This document shows, one piece after another, positions 8,596-18,431 of a stretch of DNA of 64,000 nucleotides. This stretch comes from Propioniciclava flava (GTDB taxonomy: Bacteria; Actinomycetota; Actinomycetes; Propionibacteriales; Propionibacteriaceae): positions 205,883 to 269,882 of the forward strand of contig NZ_PPCV01000005.1 of NCBI RefSeq assembly GCF_004126535.1, given 5' to 3'. Numbering within the stretch: the first letter of the stretch is position 1; each line of letters opens with the position of its first letter. A program made the translations under genes and the position numbers. The notes under the pieces were generated by a model. The model ran no database searches. It was not told the DNA's origin and worked only from the letters and a program-made list of their open reading frames with translations.

Positions 8596-9722
8596 TCAGT
8601 CCTCCACCTCGATGCCGTGCTTCACGAGGGCGGTCCGGGCGCGCGGACGCAAGAAGCCGCCGATGTCCTGGACCTTCTTCAGGTTCGTGAAGGGTGCGAG
8701 GTCAGCTTCTTTCAGGCTGGTGATCGTGAACGCGTCGTCCTCGCCGTCCCACTGGGGGATGAGTTGGAGGTAGATGTCGTTGCCGCCGTCGAGCACGAGC
8801 GTTTCGACGCGTTCGGCCAGCCGAGCCGGGATCGGCAGCGTCCGGAACCAGGTGCGCACCGAGGGGATGACCTCATAGCCCACCTCGTCCGGGTCGAAGG
8901 AGCGTGCCCCTCGGTCCTGAGCGAAGTCGTAGACGTCGAAACGTGGGGTCAGCGCGTCTTGTTCATACATCAGTTCCTGAATTACGGCGAGCCGGAAGGG
9001 GAACGATGCGAGGGTGAGGAGGGCCTCATCGGAGGCCGGGTGTTTCCACTTACCGGAAGGCTTGCCTACGACCTTCGGCGCTTCGTAGCGGATGCTCACC
9101 TGTGAGAACGGATGGGTCGCTGATCGCACCACGTCGGCAAGTTCGTCGGTGTCGAGTTTGGCGAAGCGATCGAGGAATTCCATTTCCCGTAGCTCGCCGC
9201 ACTCGGTGTCGTTGAGGAAGAACGTGGTCTGCCAGTTCCCGGCGTTCGTCTCGAGCATGATGTAGGCCTTGCGGAGTTCCTTCACCGGGATCGCGTCCAG
9301 GGGTTTCCGCCCTGCAACCGTGAAGGTTCCCGAGAAGATCTGGCAAGGCCGCATCGTGGCGAATCGAACTTCACCCGGGCCTCTTCGACGGGGTCGTGAG
9401 ACAGGCGAACCTCGAGTTCGCTCGCCTCATCGCCCCCCTTGGTGAACGCGAAAATGCCCGCATCGTCCCAGATCGCGAGCGTGCTCGGAACGTACCCGTT
9501 CGCCTCCGGTGCGGGATCGTCCGGCGGCACGATACGCGGCTGCCCGAGCACCTCGGCCAGTGCCGAGACGCTCAGCGTCTCGAACAGCGTCTCCTCAATC
9601 TTCACCCCAGCAGGGGTGACGTCGATCGAACGCACGGGGGGTTCGACCATCGTGCGGGGCGAGGGCTGGGGAGGCTGCAGGCCAGACGCGGGAGGGTCGC
9701 GGCGGGCGGGTAGCTCTGTCAT
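8596..9722 (-). pseudogene. Frameshifted gene, DUF7738/DUF6892-like protein
   Basis: Two minus-strand frames look like halves of one protein. The 5' half starts at ATG 9722 (MTELPARRD) and reads a conserved-looking domain (SIDVTPAGVKIEETLF, IWDDAGIFAFTK) down to VEEARVKFDSPR. The 3' half, 8596-9354, opens MRPCQIFSGTFTVAGRKPLD and continues for 252 residues. Each frame loses sense near 9350-9357, where skipping a single missing base joins DSPR to MRPCQIFSGTF. A TAGGTT box ends 7 nt before ATG 9722, supporting that start. It may be a real pseudogene, a sequencing error, or two genes. The domain names are from memory of the family pattern and function is unknown. Confidence 0.6.
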
Positions 9723-9986
9723 GGCGTCGAACCTAGCCGGTGAGGGCGACGAAAGAGAGAGCGGGCTGTGGGGTTCCACGGTCGAGTTCGGAACTGCTGC
9801 GGCATCGGTCGGGGAGCACTGTTGTCCCCGGCAGGTCGTGCGACATCGACGTTCTAGCGGGCCGTCGGTGCCCCTGAGGTGACGCACGCAGTAGCGTTGC
9901 CCTGTGGTGGGGATGACACGCGCTGCGGCAGGCGGAGAGGGCAACATCCTCCCGTCACGCCCCGCGACCGATAGGCTCCTGTTCCC

Positions 9987-10553
9987 GTGAGCGCCTTTTC
10001 GGATCTTTATGCCAGGCATGGGCACAATGTGCGCCAGTTCGTCACCTTCGGCGTAGTGGGTGGATCGGGTGTTTTGGTGAACATGGCCGTGTTTGCGCTG
10101 TGCAGCAACATCGGACACCACTTCTTCGGTGTGGACTACCGCACCGTGCTTTTTCCCCTCGTGGGCACGGGGTACAATGTCCGATTTGGGCATCTCTTTG
10201 TCTGGATCGGCTTCGCTGTCGCGGTGACGTGGAACTTCCTCCTGAATCGATACTGGACCTTCCGGGCGGAGGGTGCCCGCGCTCCCTTCTTGCGGGAGTA
10301 TCTTCCCTTCTTCTTGGTCGGGTGCGTCGCGAACCTTGTGACGACGGCGCTGTTCACCGCGTTCACGAACCCCACGTCACCGGTGTTTTTGTCCGAACCG
10401 TGGATGACCGACGATGGGGTCTTCTGGACGAAACGCCCTTATTGGGCACAGGCGATCGCCATCATCTTGACCATGCCGATCAACTTCGTCATCAACAAGT
10501 TGTGGACATTCCGTGCCGTGCGGCGCAAGCACGCGGCGGGTGTGGGTGCCTAG
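9987..10553 (+). CDS. GtrA-like membrane protein
   Basis: This 188-residue protein has four hydrophobic segments and the GtrA family hallmarks: QFVTFGVVGGSGVLVNM near the N-terminus, WNFLLNRYWTFR in the middle and NFVINKLWTFR at the end. GtrA-family proteins are thought to help move or flip polyprenyl-linked sugars for cell-surface glycans. GTG 9987 follows a TAGGCT box by 9 nt with no clear ribosome-binding site. It sits between mutM and smc, which are normally adjacent. smc starts only 9 bp after its stop, so the two may share a transcript. Confidence 0.85.
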   Translation: MSAFSDLYARHGHNVRQFVTFGVVGGSGVLVNMAVFALCSNIGHHFFGVDYRTVLFPLVGTGYNVRFGHLFVWIGFAVAVTWNFLLNRYWTFRAEGARAPFLREYLPFFLVGCVANLVTTALFTAFTNPTSPVFLSEPWMTDDGVFWTKRPYWAQAIAIILTMPINFVINKLWTFRAVRRKHAAGVGA

Positions 10554-10562
10554 GCGGTTGGT

Positions 10563-13500
10563 GTGTATCTGAAATCCCTAACCCTGCGCGGCTTTAAGTC
10601 TTTTGCGTCAGCGACGACGCTGAACTTCGAGCCGGGCATCACCTGCATCGTTGGCCCCAATGGTTCGGGGAAATCCAACGTTGTGGATGCGCTGAGTTGG
10701 GTGATGGGGGAGCAGGGGGTGAAATCCCTGCGGGGCGGCAAGATGGAGGATGTGATCTTCGCCGGCACCGCCGGACGAGCCCCGCTCGGGCGGGCCGAGG
10801 TCAGCCTCACCATCGACAACACTGATGGTGCGCTGCCGATCGAGTACACCGAGGTCACGATTAGCCGCACAATGTTCCGCTCGGGCGGGTCGGACTATGC
10901 GATCAACGGATCACCGGCACGTCTGTTGGACGTCCAAGAGCTCTTGTCGGATTCCGGAATCGGCCGGGAAATGCACGTCATCGTGGGACAGGGACAACTC
11001 GACTCGATCCTCCAGGCAACTCCTGAGGTCCGACGCGGGTTTATCGAAGAGGCCGCTGGCGTCCTCAAACACCGCAAGCGCAAGGAAAAGGCCCTGCGCA
11101 AGCTCGACTCCACCCAGGTCAACCTCGACCGCCTCGTGGACCTAGTGGGGGAGATCCGTCGTCAACTCAAGCCCTTGGGGCGGCAAGCGGAGGTGGCTCG
11201 CAAGGCGGCCGTCATCCAGGCGGAACTCCGCGACGCCAAGGCGCGGGTGCTCGCCGATGACTACGTCATGGCCACCCTGTCGCTTGAGTCCGATCTTGCG
11301 GCCGAAGCAGACCTGACTCAACGACGCCGTGCTGTGGAGTCGGCGCTAGAGAGTGCCCGTGCGGCGGAGACGGACGCCGAAGAGGCCGCTCGCGATGCGG
11401 CTCCGGCCGTGGCGGCAGCCCAGGAGACCTGGTACGCCCTGGCCGCGCTCAAGGAGCGCATCACGTCGACGCGCTCCATCGCGGCAGAGCGGGTGCGGGC
11501 TGCGGACACCTCGGGGAGAGACGAACGTCGGGGCAAAGACCCAGAAGCCACCGAGGCTGAGGCGCGGGCAATCCAGGAGTCGGAGCGGGCTCTTGCGGCC
11601 GACGTGGCAGCGCGAGCCGACGCTCTCAGCCTGGCCACCGACGTTCGCACGAAAGCGGAAGCTGCGCATGCGGCGGCGGAGAAGGAGTATTCCGGGGCCC
11701 TGCGTGCTATCGCCGACCGGCGTGAGGGGCTGGCCCGGCTGACGGGGGAGGTCAACTCGCTGCGGTCGAAGGTTGAGGCCGCGGACGCCGAAATCGCCAG
11801 GCTGACGAGCGCGGGCGAGGAGGCCCTCGCCCGTGCAGAGGCGGCGACGCGTCGCTACACGGCGCTGGAAACCGAACTCGGGGCCGTCACCGCCGGTGAA
11901 TCGGGGCTCGATGATGCCTATGAGGCCGCCGAAGCTGCGCGCCTCGAGTGCGAGAGCGACGTGGAGCGGCTCAAAGTCTCGGCGCAGGACGCCGCGCAGC
12001 GCCGCGCCTCCTTGTCCGCTCGCCTGGAGGGGTTGCGCCTAGGGTTGGAGCGACGTGACGGCTCCGGCGCACTTCTGGCTGCGTCTGAGGAACTGGGCGG
12101 CGTGCTTGGCTCGATCGGAGCTCTGGTCCGGGTGGAGCCGGGTTACGAGCAGGCAGTGGCCGCCGCCCTCAGCGGGGCCGCTGCCGCCGTCGTCGTCGCA
12201 GGCTTCGATGATGCCCTCGCGGCCATGACGATGCTGAAGGCTGAGGATCTGGGTCGCGCGGGTGTCGTGATCGCAGGGGGTCCCACCCCGGACGACCGAT
12301 CGACGTGGCCCGACCTACCCGGTGCGGCGAGATACGCGATCGACGTGCTGCGCGCTGCTGACGACGTCAGGCCCGCCTTGATGCACCTCTTGCAGCGCGT
12401 CGCCATCGCGCCAGACATGGACGCCGCCGTTGACCTCATCGCGCACGACCCGCGATGGCGAGTGGTCACCCGCGACGGCGACCTGGTGTCGACATGGTTT
12501 GCGTCCGGTGGGTCAACAGCCACGCCAAGCCTGATGGAGATCGAGGCAGCCGTCGAGGAGACGCAGGAGGCCTTGGAGGAGGCCCAGGCAGACGCAGAGC
12601 GGTTGACGTTCGCCCAGTCTGCTGCCACAACCCAGGTGCAAGCCGCCACAGCGAAGGCCGAGGCGGCCTTGGCGCGGCTCCACGATTCGGACGCCCAATA
12701 CTCGGCCCTGGCCGAGCAACTCGGTCAACTGAACCAGGCCGCGCGCACGGCGCGTGCGGAGGCTGAACGCCAACATGCCGCCGTGCAGTCGGCGACCGTG
12801 GCGAAGCAGGCGAACGCCCAGGCCTTGGAGGCCCTGGAGGACCGGCTCGCGCGGGCCGAGGCCTCCACCGACATCCGCGAGGCAGACCCTGCCGAGCGTG
12901 ACCGGCTGGCGATGGAAGCGGCTCGGGCGCGCCACAACGAGATGGACGCCCGGCTGGCGCTGCGGACCGACGAAGAGCGGGCCCGAGCCTTAGCGGGACG
13001 AGCCGAGTCGCTGCTGCGGGCGGCGCGTGCAGAGCGGGCCGCGCGGGAGCAGGCCGCTGCCCGTCGCCTGAGGCTGGTGCGGGAGGGGGACACCGCGAGG
13101 GCTGCCATGGTCGCCTGCGACTGGCTGTTGGAGCGCGTGGCTGACTCTCAGCAGCAGGCGGGAGCCGAACGCAAGCGGGCTGAGGATCGACGCATCGAGG
13201 CTGACCGCAACGTCCACGACACGCGGCAGCGCAGCCGCGATCTGAGCCGCGAGTTCGAAGGGTTGGTCGATGTGGCCCACCGCGACGAGGTGGCGCGTGC
13301 GGAACAGAGAATGCGGGTGGCGTCCCTTGCGGAGAAGGCCCTGTCCGAGTTGGGCCTGGACCCGGCGGTGCTGGCCGCCGAGTACGGCCCCGATCAGCCG
13401 GTGCCTGTTCTGAGTCGTCCCGATGGCACCGCCTGGGACAGTGAAGGCGACGCCCCTGACCCCGTGCCGTTCGTGCGCGCTGAGCAAGAGAAGCGTTTGC

Positions 13501-14132
13501 GCCGTGCGCAGCGCAATCTCGATCTTCTAGGACGGGTGAACCCGCTCGCCTTGGAGGAGTTCGAGGCCATGAGTGAGCGGCATCGGTTCTTGGCTGAGCA
13601 ACTCGATGACCTCAAGCGCACCCGTGCTGACCTGCTCGGGATCATCGCCGACGTGGACGCGCGCGTGGAGGAGGTCTTCGCCCAGGCGTATGCCGACGTC
13701 GAAGAAGCGTTTGGGTTCACGTTCTCGCGTCTATTCCCCGGCGGTGAGGGACGGCTGATCCTCACTGAGCCGGGCAACTGGCTGACCACCGGTGTCGACG
13801 TTGAGGCCCGTCCAGCAGGGAAGAAGGTGAAACGACTCAGCCTGCTCTCGGGTGGTGAACGCTCCTTGGTGGCGGTGGCATTCCTCACCGCGTTGTTCCG
13901 CGCACGACCCAGCCCGTTCTACATCCTCGATGAGGTTGAAGCCGCGCTGGATGACACCAATCTGGGTCGCCTCCTCGGCATTTATGAGGAGTTGCGCGAG
14001 AACAGCCAGATGTTGGTCATCACGCACCAGAAACGGACGATGGAAATCGCAGATGCGCTCTACGGCGTGACGATGCGCGATGAGGGGATCTCCACGGTCA
14101 TCAGCCAACGGTTGCGCGACGAGGAGCGCTGA
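10563..14132 (+). CDS. smc: Chromosome segregation protein SMC
   Basis: This 1189-residue SMC ATPase, the core of the condensin-like complex with ScpAB, compacts and segregates the chromosome. The N-terminal head has Walker A GPNGSGKS at residues 31-38. Long Ala/Glu/Arg-rich coiled coils flank a hinge at about residues 490-630. The C-terminal head carries the ABC signature LLSGGERSL and Walker B FYILDEVEAALDD. The start is GTG 10563, giving the usual MYLKSLTLRGFKSFA. There is no good Shine-Dalgarno sequence, so it may depend on gtrA translation or be leaderless. Length and domains are complete. Confidence 0.97.
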   Translation: MYLKSLTLRGFKSFASATTLNFEPGITCIVGPNGSGKSNVVDALSWVMGEQGVKSLRGGKMEDVIFAGTAGRAPLGRAEVSLTIDNTDGALPIEYTEVTISRTMFRSGGSDYAINGSPARLLDVQELLSDSGIGREMHVIVGQGQLDSILQATPEVRRGFIEEAAGVLKHRKRKEKALRKLDSTQVNLDRLVDLVGEIRRQLKPLGRQAEVARKAAVIQAELRDAKARVLADDYVMATLSLESDLAAEADLTQRRRAVESALESARAAETDAEEAARDAAPAVAAAQETWYALAALKERITSTRSIAAERVRAADTSGRDERRGKDPEATEAEARAIQESERALAADVAARADALSLATDVRTKAEAAHAAAEKEYSGALRAIADRREGLARLTGEVNSLRSKVEAADAEIARLTSAGEEALARAEAATRRYTALETELGAVTAGESGLDDAYEAAEAARLECESDVERLKVSAQDAAQRRASLSARLEGLRLGLERRDGSGALLAASEELGGVLGSIGALVRVEPGYEQAVAAALSGAAAAVVVAGFDDALAAMTMLKAEDLGRAGVVIAGGPTPDDRSTWPDLPGAARYAIDVLRAADDVRPALMHLLQRVAIAPDMDAAVDLIAHDPRWRVVTRDGDLVSTWFASGGSTATPSLMEIEAAVEETQEALEEAQADAERLTFAQSAATTQVQAATAKAEAALARLHDSDAQYSALAEQLGQLNQAARTARAEAERQHAAVQSATVAKQANAQALEALEDRLARAEASTDIREADPAERDRLAMEAARARHNEMDARLALRTDEERARALAGRAESLLRAARAERAAREQAAARRLRLVREGDTARAAMVACDWLLERVADSQQQAGAERKRAEDRRIEADRNVHDTRQRSRDLSREFEGLVDVAHRDEVARAEQRMRVASLAEKALSELGLDPAVLAAEYGPDQPVPVLSRPDGTAWDSEGDAPDPVPFVRAEQEKRLRRAQRNLDLLGRVNPLALEEFEAMSERHRFLAEQLDDLKRTRADLLGIIADVDARVEEVFAQAYADVEEAFGFTFSRLFPGGEGRLILTEPGNWLTTGVDVEARPAGKKVKRLSLLSGGERSLVAVAFLTALFRARPSPFYILDEVEAALDDTNLGRLLGIYEELRENSQMLVITHQKRTMEIADALYGVTMRDEGISTVISQRLRDEER

Positions 14133-14224
14133 CCAGCGCAGACGGTGTCATGGCTCGCCGATGAACGTGGCGGGGAGCGACCTTTTGCGTCAGGCATACT
14201 GGAGATGTCTGGAGGTGCCCCCAC

Positions 14225-15061
14225 ATGCCGATCATGATTCTCGCGCTGCTCGTCGTCTTGGTGCTCGCCGTCATCATCATCGCTGTCGTGGTGATGGGCA
14301 TGGAGGGCACGGGTAAGGAGCGTCACCCTGAAATCGCTCACGCGATGGCCCGCACTGCGCGTCATCTCAACGGTGAAGGTGAGCCGCCGAAAGCGCTGAT
14401 GAACCTCATCGATGAGATGGAAGACGCACCCCGCGACCTCCCCAACAAGTTGCGTTCGCTGCGTTCGGCCCGCTCGGCGGTTTCGGCGACGTCGGCGAGC
14501 GTCCCTGAGGAGCCCGAGAGCGAGGCCACGCCAGTGCACGGGGCGTCGATGGTCGCACACTCACGAGGGCACAAGCCTTCGACCGAAGTCGCGGTGGTCT
14601 CCACTGCTGAGGATGGGGCGCGCACAACCCCGCGGGACCAGTCGACGAAGAAGGACGCCTCGCGCACCGTTGCTGCCGCAACGGTCCCCGATGGAGCAGT
14701 AGCCGTGAACCCTGCCGATGCCCCGGCGTCGATCAACCTGTCGGACGCCGACACGGACGCGTCCACCTCGCGGCCCGTGCAGCGGTCTGGGAAGCGCAGC
14801 AAGAACCGCAAGCGCACTCACGTCGGTCGGGAAACCTCGGGCGCCGAGCGTCCGCCCCTCACGGTCGTCGCCGACTCGTCTGCGGCGCCTCGGCCCACGT
14901 CGGCAGAACTGAGCGAGAGTGTTTCGGCCGCTTTGGCTTCCCCCGCCGTTGACGCGCCCGCCACCGTCGATCCGTACGGCGTGTGGGGTGCCGAAGAGCT
15001 TGATCCGGAGCAGACGCCTGCACAGCAGCGCGTCCACCTGGGGCGCGGTCGACGCGGCTAG
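14225..15061 (+). CDS. Unknown membrane-anchored protein between smc and ftsY
   Basis: I do not recognise this 278-residue protein. It has one strongly hydrophobic N-terminal segment (about residues 4-26, I/L/V-rich) followed by a short charged, helical-looking stretch (KERHPEIAHAMARTARHLNG, LMNLIDEMEDAPRDLPNKLRSLRSARS). Then comes ~180 residues of low-complexity Ser/Thr/Ala/Pro-rich, probably disordered tail with one basic patch (SGKRSKNRKRTHVG). GGAGG about 9 nt before the ATG supports the start, and a CATACT box lies upstream. Its position between SMC and the SRP receptor suggests a membrane-linked role, but nothing in the sequence gives a function. Confidence 0.75.
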   Translation: MPIMILALLVVLVLAVIIIAVVVMGMEGTGKERHPEIAHAMARTARHLNGEGEPPKALMNLIDEMEDAPRDLPNKLRSLRSARSAVSATSASVPEEPESEATPVHGASMVAHSRGHKPSTEVAVVSTAEDGARTTPRDQSTKKDASRTVAAATVPDGAVAVNPADAPASINLSDADTDASTSRPVQRSGKRSKNRKRTHVGRETSGAERPPLTVVADSSAAPRPTSAELSESVSAALASPAVDAPATVDPYGVWGAEELDPEQTPAQQRVHLGRGRRG

Positions 15062-15148
15062 TCCCCTGCAGTCGGGCGTTGGCCTGACCCGTCTGGGCAC
15101 CCTTCTCGTGGCTGACGGCGTGAAGCTTCGGCCCATTAGGATGGCGGT

Positions 15149-16273
15149 GTGCCTCCCGTTGACCTGATCGTGTGGATCGTCCTTGCTGTCATTGTGCTTG
15201 CGGGGGCCGTCTCCGCGATCGTGGTCAGCCGTCGGCGTGCTTCGCTGACGCGCAGCCATCGTGTCGAGTTGCCTACCAGCAGCCCCGACACTTCGCCGGT
15301 GACGGCTTCCCCGGAAGCCGCGCCTCCAACCCCCGCTCCGGACGTCCCCGAGGAAGCCGGGACGCGGCTCACCCGATTGCGCCGCCGCCTGGCAGGCTCC
15401 AGCAACGTGCTGGCCCAGGCGTTGCTGGGCATCATTAGCAGCGACAAGCTGGACGCGGACACCTGGGACGACTTCGAAGCAACCTTGATTGGCTCCGATC
15501 TCGGTGTGGGCCCGACGAGCGAACTGGTCGAGAACGTGCGCCGCGAACTGTCGATCGATGGCGTCGCCGATCCCGAGCGGGCGCGCGGCGTCTTGCGGCG
15601 TGAACTGATCGCCCTCACCGATCCCAGCCTGGATCGCACGCTGCGCCTGGATGCGGAGCAGGGCCTTCCGGCCGTCGTGCTGGTTGTCGGCGTCAACGGC
15701 ACCGGCAAGACGACCACCGTCGGCAAGTTGGCGCGCCTGCTGGTCGCCGAAGGCAAGACGGTGTTGCTCGGTGCAGCGGACACCTTCCGCGCGGCCGCAG
15801 CGGAACAACTCCAAACGTGGGGTGACCGCGTCGGCGTGGAGACCGTCCGGGGCGCCGAAGGGGCTGACCCGGCCTCGGTGGCTTATGAGGCCGTCAGCGC
15901 CGGAGTCGAGAAGGGCGTCGATGTCGTCTTGATCGACACAGCCGGACGCCTCCACAACAAGTCCAACCTGATGGACGAGTTGGGCAAGATCCGCCGGGTC
16001 ATCGAGAAGCGAGCCCCGATCACCGAAACCCTGCTGCTGCTGGACGCGACGACCGGGCAGAACGGCCTCATCCAAGCCCGGGTGTTCAACGAGGTCACGC
16101 GGGTAACCGGCATCGTGTTGTCGAAGCTGGACGGATCGGCCAAGGGCGGGATCGTGGTTCAGGTGCAGCGCGAACTGGGCGTCCCGGTGAAGTTCGTGGG
16201 GCTGGGGGAAGGCGCCGACGATCTGGCGCCCTTCACTGCCGACGGGTTCGTTGACGGGCTGCTCGGTGAGTGA
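15149..16273 (+). CDS. ftsY: Signal recognition particle receptor FtsY
   Basis: FtsY is the membrane receptor GTPase for the signal recognition particle. The N-terminus has a single transmembrane helix (about residues 5-26), as in other actinobacterial FtsY, then a short Pro/Ser-rich linker instead of the long acidic A domain. The NG domain follows with G1 GVNGTGKTTT (about residue 181), the DTFRAAAAEQL segment, DTAGRLHNKSNLM (G3) and SKLDGSAKGG (G4). Start choice is GTG 15149; a TAGGAT box ends 6 nt upstream, suggesting a leaderless mRNA. The next gene overlaps its 3' end by 8 bp. ffh is two genes downstream, so both SRP GTPases are encoded here. Confidence 0.96.
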   Translation: MPPVDLIVWIVLAVIVLAGAVSAIVVSRRRASLTRSHRVELPTSSPDTSPVTASPEAAPPTPAPDVPEEAGTRLTRLRRRLAGSSNVLAQALLGIISSDKLDADTWDDFEATLIGSDLGVGPTSELVENVRRELSIDGVADPERARGVLRRELIALTDPSLDRTLRLDAEQGLPAVVLVVGVNGTGKTTTVGKLARLLVAEGKTVLLGAADTFRAAAAEQLQTWGDRVGVETVRGAEGADPASVAYEAVSAGVEKGVDVVLIDTAGRLHNKSNLMDELGKIRRVIEKRAPITETLLLLDATTGQNGLIQARVFNEVTRVTGIVLSKLDGSAKGGIVVQVQRELGVPVKFVGLGEGADDLAPFTADGFVDGLLGE

Positions 16274-16787
16274 GGACGCCGCGACGCTACGGCCAGCGAC
16301 GCCGCACGACGTCGCGTCCATCGTGGACATCTACAACCAGTCGGTCGCCGTCAACACCGCCAGTTGGGACACCGCGGCACAGACCGTTGCGGAGCGCCTG
16401 GCATGGTTTGAGGCCCGCACCAAGGCAGGGCAGGCGGTGGTCGTTGCCGAACTCCATGGGCGCGTCATCGGGTGGGGTTCCTGGGGGCCGTTCCGCGCCA
16501 AGGATGGCTACCGCATGACGATGGAGGACACCCTCTACGTGGACGACTCGGCGCGCGGGCTCGGCGTGGGCAGCCAGCTTCTGGCGGCGCTGATCGACTC
16601 GGCTCGCGACGCTGGCGTCCATGCACTGATCGCGGCGGTGAGCCACGAGAACGACGCCTCCATCGCCCTCCACAAGAAGCACGGGTTCACGCAGGTCGGC
16701 CGACTGCCGCAGGTGGGGGCCAAGTTCGCGCGCTGGTTGGATCTGGTGCTCCTGCAGCGGACGCTGGACGACCGCCCTCTCCCGTGA
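16266..16787 (+). CDS. GNAT N-acetyltransferase, phosphinothricin acetyltransferase-like
   Basis: This 173-residue GCN5-related acetyltransferase resembles the Pat/Bar/MnaT group that acetylates methionine sulfoximine, phosphinothricin or similar amino acids. It starts with LRPATPHDVASIVDIYNQSV and has the characteristic NTASWDT and MEDTLYVDDSARGLGVGSQLL (acetyl-CoA loop). HENDASIALHKKHGF and a closing D-L-V-L-L-Q stretch follow. GTG 16266 is the likely start, overlapping the end of ftsY. A TTG at 16251 is the only upstream in-frame alternative. It interrupts the usual ftsY-ffh neighbourhood. Substrate is not determined. Confidence 0.85.
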   Translation: MSEDAATLRPATPHDVASIVDIYNQSVAVNTASWDTAAQTVAERLAWFEARTKAGQAVVVAELHGRVIGWGSWGPFRAKDGYRMTMEDTLYVDDSARGLGVGSQLLAALIDSARDAGVHALIAAVSHENDASIALHKKHGFTQVGRLPQVGAKFARWLDLVLLQRTLDDRPLP

Positions 16788-16865
16788 CCTCCTCAGCCCG
16801 GGGCGGCGCGGGGACGACGACCCGGTAGGCTGGCGCGAGTTCCGCGAGCGAGAAGTAAGGCACTC

Positions 16866-18416
16866 ATGTTCGACACCCTGCAAGACCGTCTCCAGGCGAC
16901 CTTCCGTTCCTTGCGTGGCAAGGGACGGCTGACCGACGCCGATATTGACGCGACCGCCCGTGAGATTCGCCTCGCGCTCCTGGAGGCCGACGTCAACCTG
17001 GGCGTCGTCAAGGAGTTCGTGGCTGCGGTCAAGGAGCGCGCCAAGGGTGCTGAGCTGAGCCAAGCGCTCAATCCCACCCAGCAGATCATCAAGATCGTCA
17101 ACGAGGAACTCATTGAGATCCTGGGCGGTCAGGCGCGCACGCTGCGTTTCGCGAAGAACCCGCCGACGGTCATCATGCTCGCGGGCCTTCAGGGCTCCGG
17201 TAAGACCACGCTCGCCGGGAAACTGGGCTTGTGGCTACGCCAGCAGGGGCACACGCCGATGCTGGTGGCGGCCGATTTGCAACGACCCAACGCTGTCAAC
17301 CAGTTGCAAGTGGTCGGTGGCCGGGCTGGGGTGCCGGTGTTCGCTCCCGAACCCGGCAACGGCATCGGCGACCCGGTCTCGGTGGCCCGGGCCTCCATCG
17401 AGGAGGCCAAGCGCAAGTTCTACGACACGGTCATCGTCGACACCGCAGGGCGTCTGGGCGTTGATGCCGAACTGATGCAGCAGGCCGCTGACATCCGTGA
17501 TGCGGTCAACCCTGATGAGATCCTCTTCGTCGTTGACGCGATGATCGGCCAGGACGCGGTCAACACGGCCAACGCGTTCGCCGAGGGCGTGGGCTTCGAC
17601 GGCGTCGTCTTGTCGAAGCTGGACGGTGATGCCCGCGGTGGCGCCGCCTTGTCGATCGCGAAGGTCACCGGGAAGCCGGTCATGTTCGCGTCCAATGGTG
17701 AGGCGCTGGGCGATTTCGACCTGTTCCATCCCGACCGCATGGCGTCACGCATCCTCGACATGGGCGATCTGCTCACGCTGATCGAGCAGGCGGAGAAGAC
17801 CTTTGATGCCGACCAGTCCCGCAAGGCCGCCGAGAAGCTCATGGCGGGCAAGGGATTCGGGCTGGACGACTTCCTTGGTCAGATGCAGGCCGTGCGCAAG
17901 ATGGGCCCGATGAGCAAGATCTTGGGCATGATGCCCGGGATGGGCCAGATGAAGGACGCGATCGCGAATATCGACGAGCGTGAGATCGATCGGATCGAGG
18001 CCATCATCTACTCGATGACCCCGGCTGAACGGGCCAAGCCCGACATCCTCAACGGCAGCCGACGCTCCCGGATCGCCAACGGTTCGGGCACGAGCGTCCA
18101 AGACGTGAATGGCCTGGTCAACCGCTTCATGGAGACCCGCAAGCTCATGCAGCAGATGGGGCGCGGCGGCGGTCTCCCGGGCATGCCAGGCATGGGGGGC
18201 CTGCCGGGGATGGGTCGCCCCGCCAAGCAGCAAGCGAAGAAGGCCAAGAAGAAGGGCCGCGGTGTTTCGGGGAACCCGGCGCGACGTGCCGGTCAGGAGC
18301 CGGCGGCCAGCGGGACGCCGGTCCCCACGAACGAGACCGACCTGCAGGCGGCGATGGCGGACTTCCAACTGCCGCCCGAACTGCAAAAGATGCTCAATCA
18401 GCAGAACAAGGGATAA
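16866..18416 (+). CDS. ffh: Signal recognition particle protein Ffh (SRP54)
   Basis: Ffh is the SRP GTPase that binds signal sequences through its methionine-rich M domain. This 516-residue version has the N domain at the start, GLQGSGKTTLAGKL (about residue 107), DTAGRLGVDAELM and SKLDGDARGG. The M domain runs from about residue 325 with MGPMSKILGMMPGMGQM. The C-terminus carries a second Met/Gly stretch (GMPGMGGLPGMG) and a Lys-rich tail, a form usual in actinobacteria. ATG 16866 is preceded by TAAGG, and a TAGGCT box at 16826-16831 is the probable -10. Confidence 0.97.
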   Translation: MFDTLQDRLQATFRSLRGKGRLTDADIDATAREIRLALLEADVNLGVVKEFVAAVKERAKGAELSQALNPTQQIIKIVNEELIEILGGQARTLRFAKNPPTVIMLAGLQGSGKTTLAGKLGLWLRQQGHTPMLVAADLQRPNAVNQLQVVGGRAGVPVFAPEPGNGIGDPVSVARASIEEAKRKFYDTVIVDTAGRLGVDAELMQQAADIRDAVNPDEILFVVDAMIGQDAVNTANAFAEGVGFDGVVLSKLDGDARGGAALSIAKVTGKPVMFASNGEALGDFDLFHPDRMASRILDMGDLLTLIEQAEKTFDADQSRKAAEKLMAGKGFGLDDFLGQMQAVRKMGPMSKILGMMPGMGQMKDAIANIDEREIDRIEAIIYSMTPAERAKPDILNGSRRSRIANGSGTSVQDVNGLVNRFMETRKLMQQMGRGGGLPGMPGMGGLPGMGRPAKQQAKKAKKKGRGVSGNPARRAGQEPAASGTPVPTNETDLQAAMADFQLPPELQKMLNQQNKG

Positions 18417-18431
18417 GGGTTCACCTGGCGC

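Noticed and set aside
9330..9360. Programmed ribosomal frameshift in the 8596-9722 gene
   Set aside because: The junction has no slippery heptamer or obvious downstream pseudoknot; a one-base loss or sequencing error is simpler.
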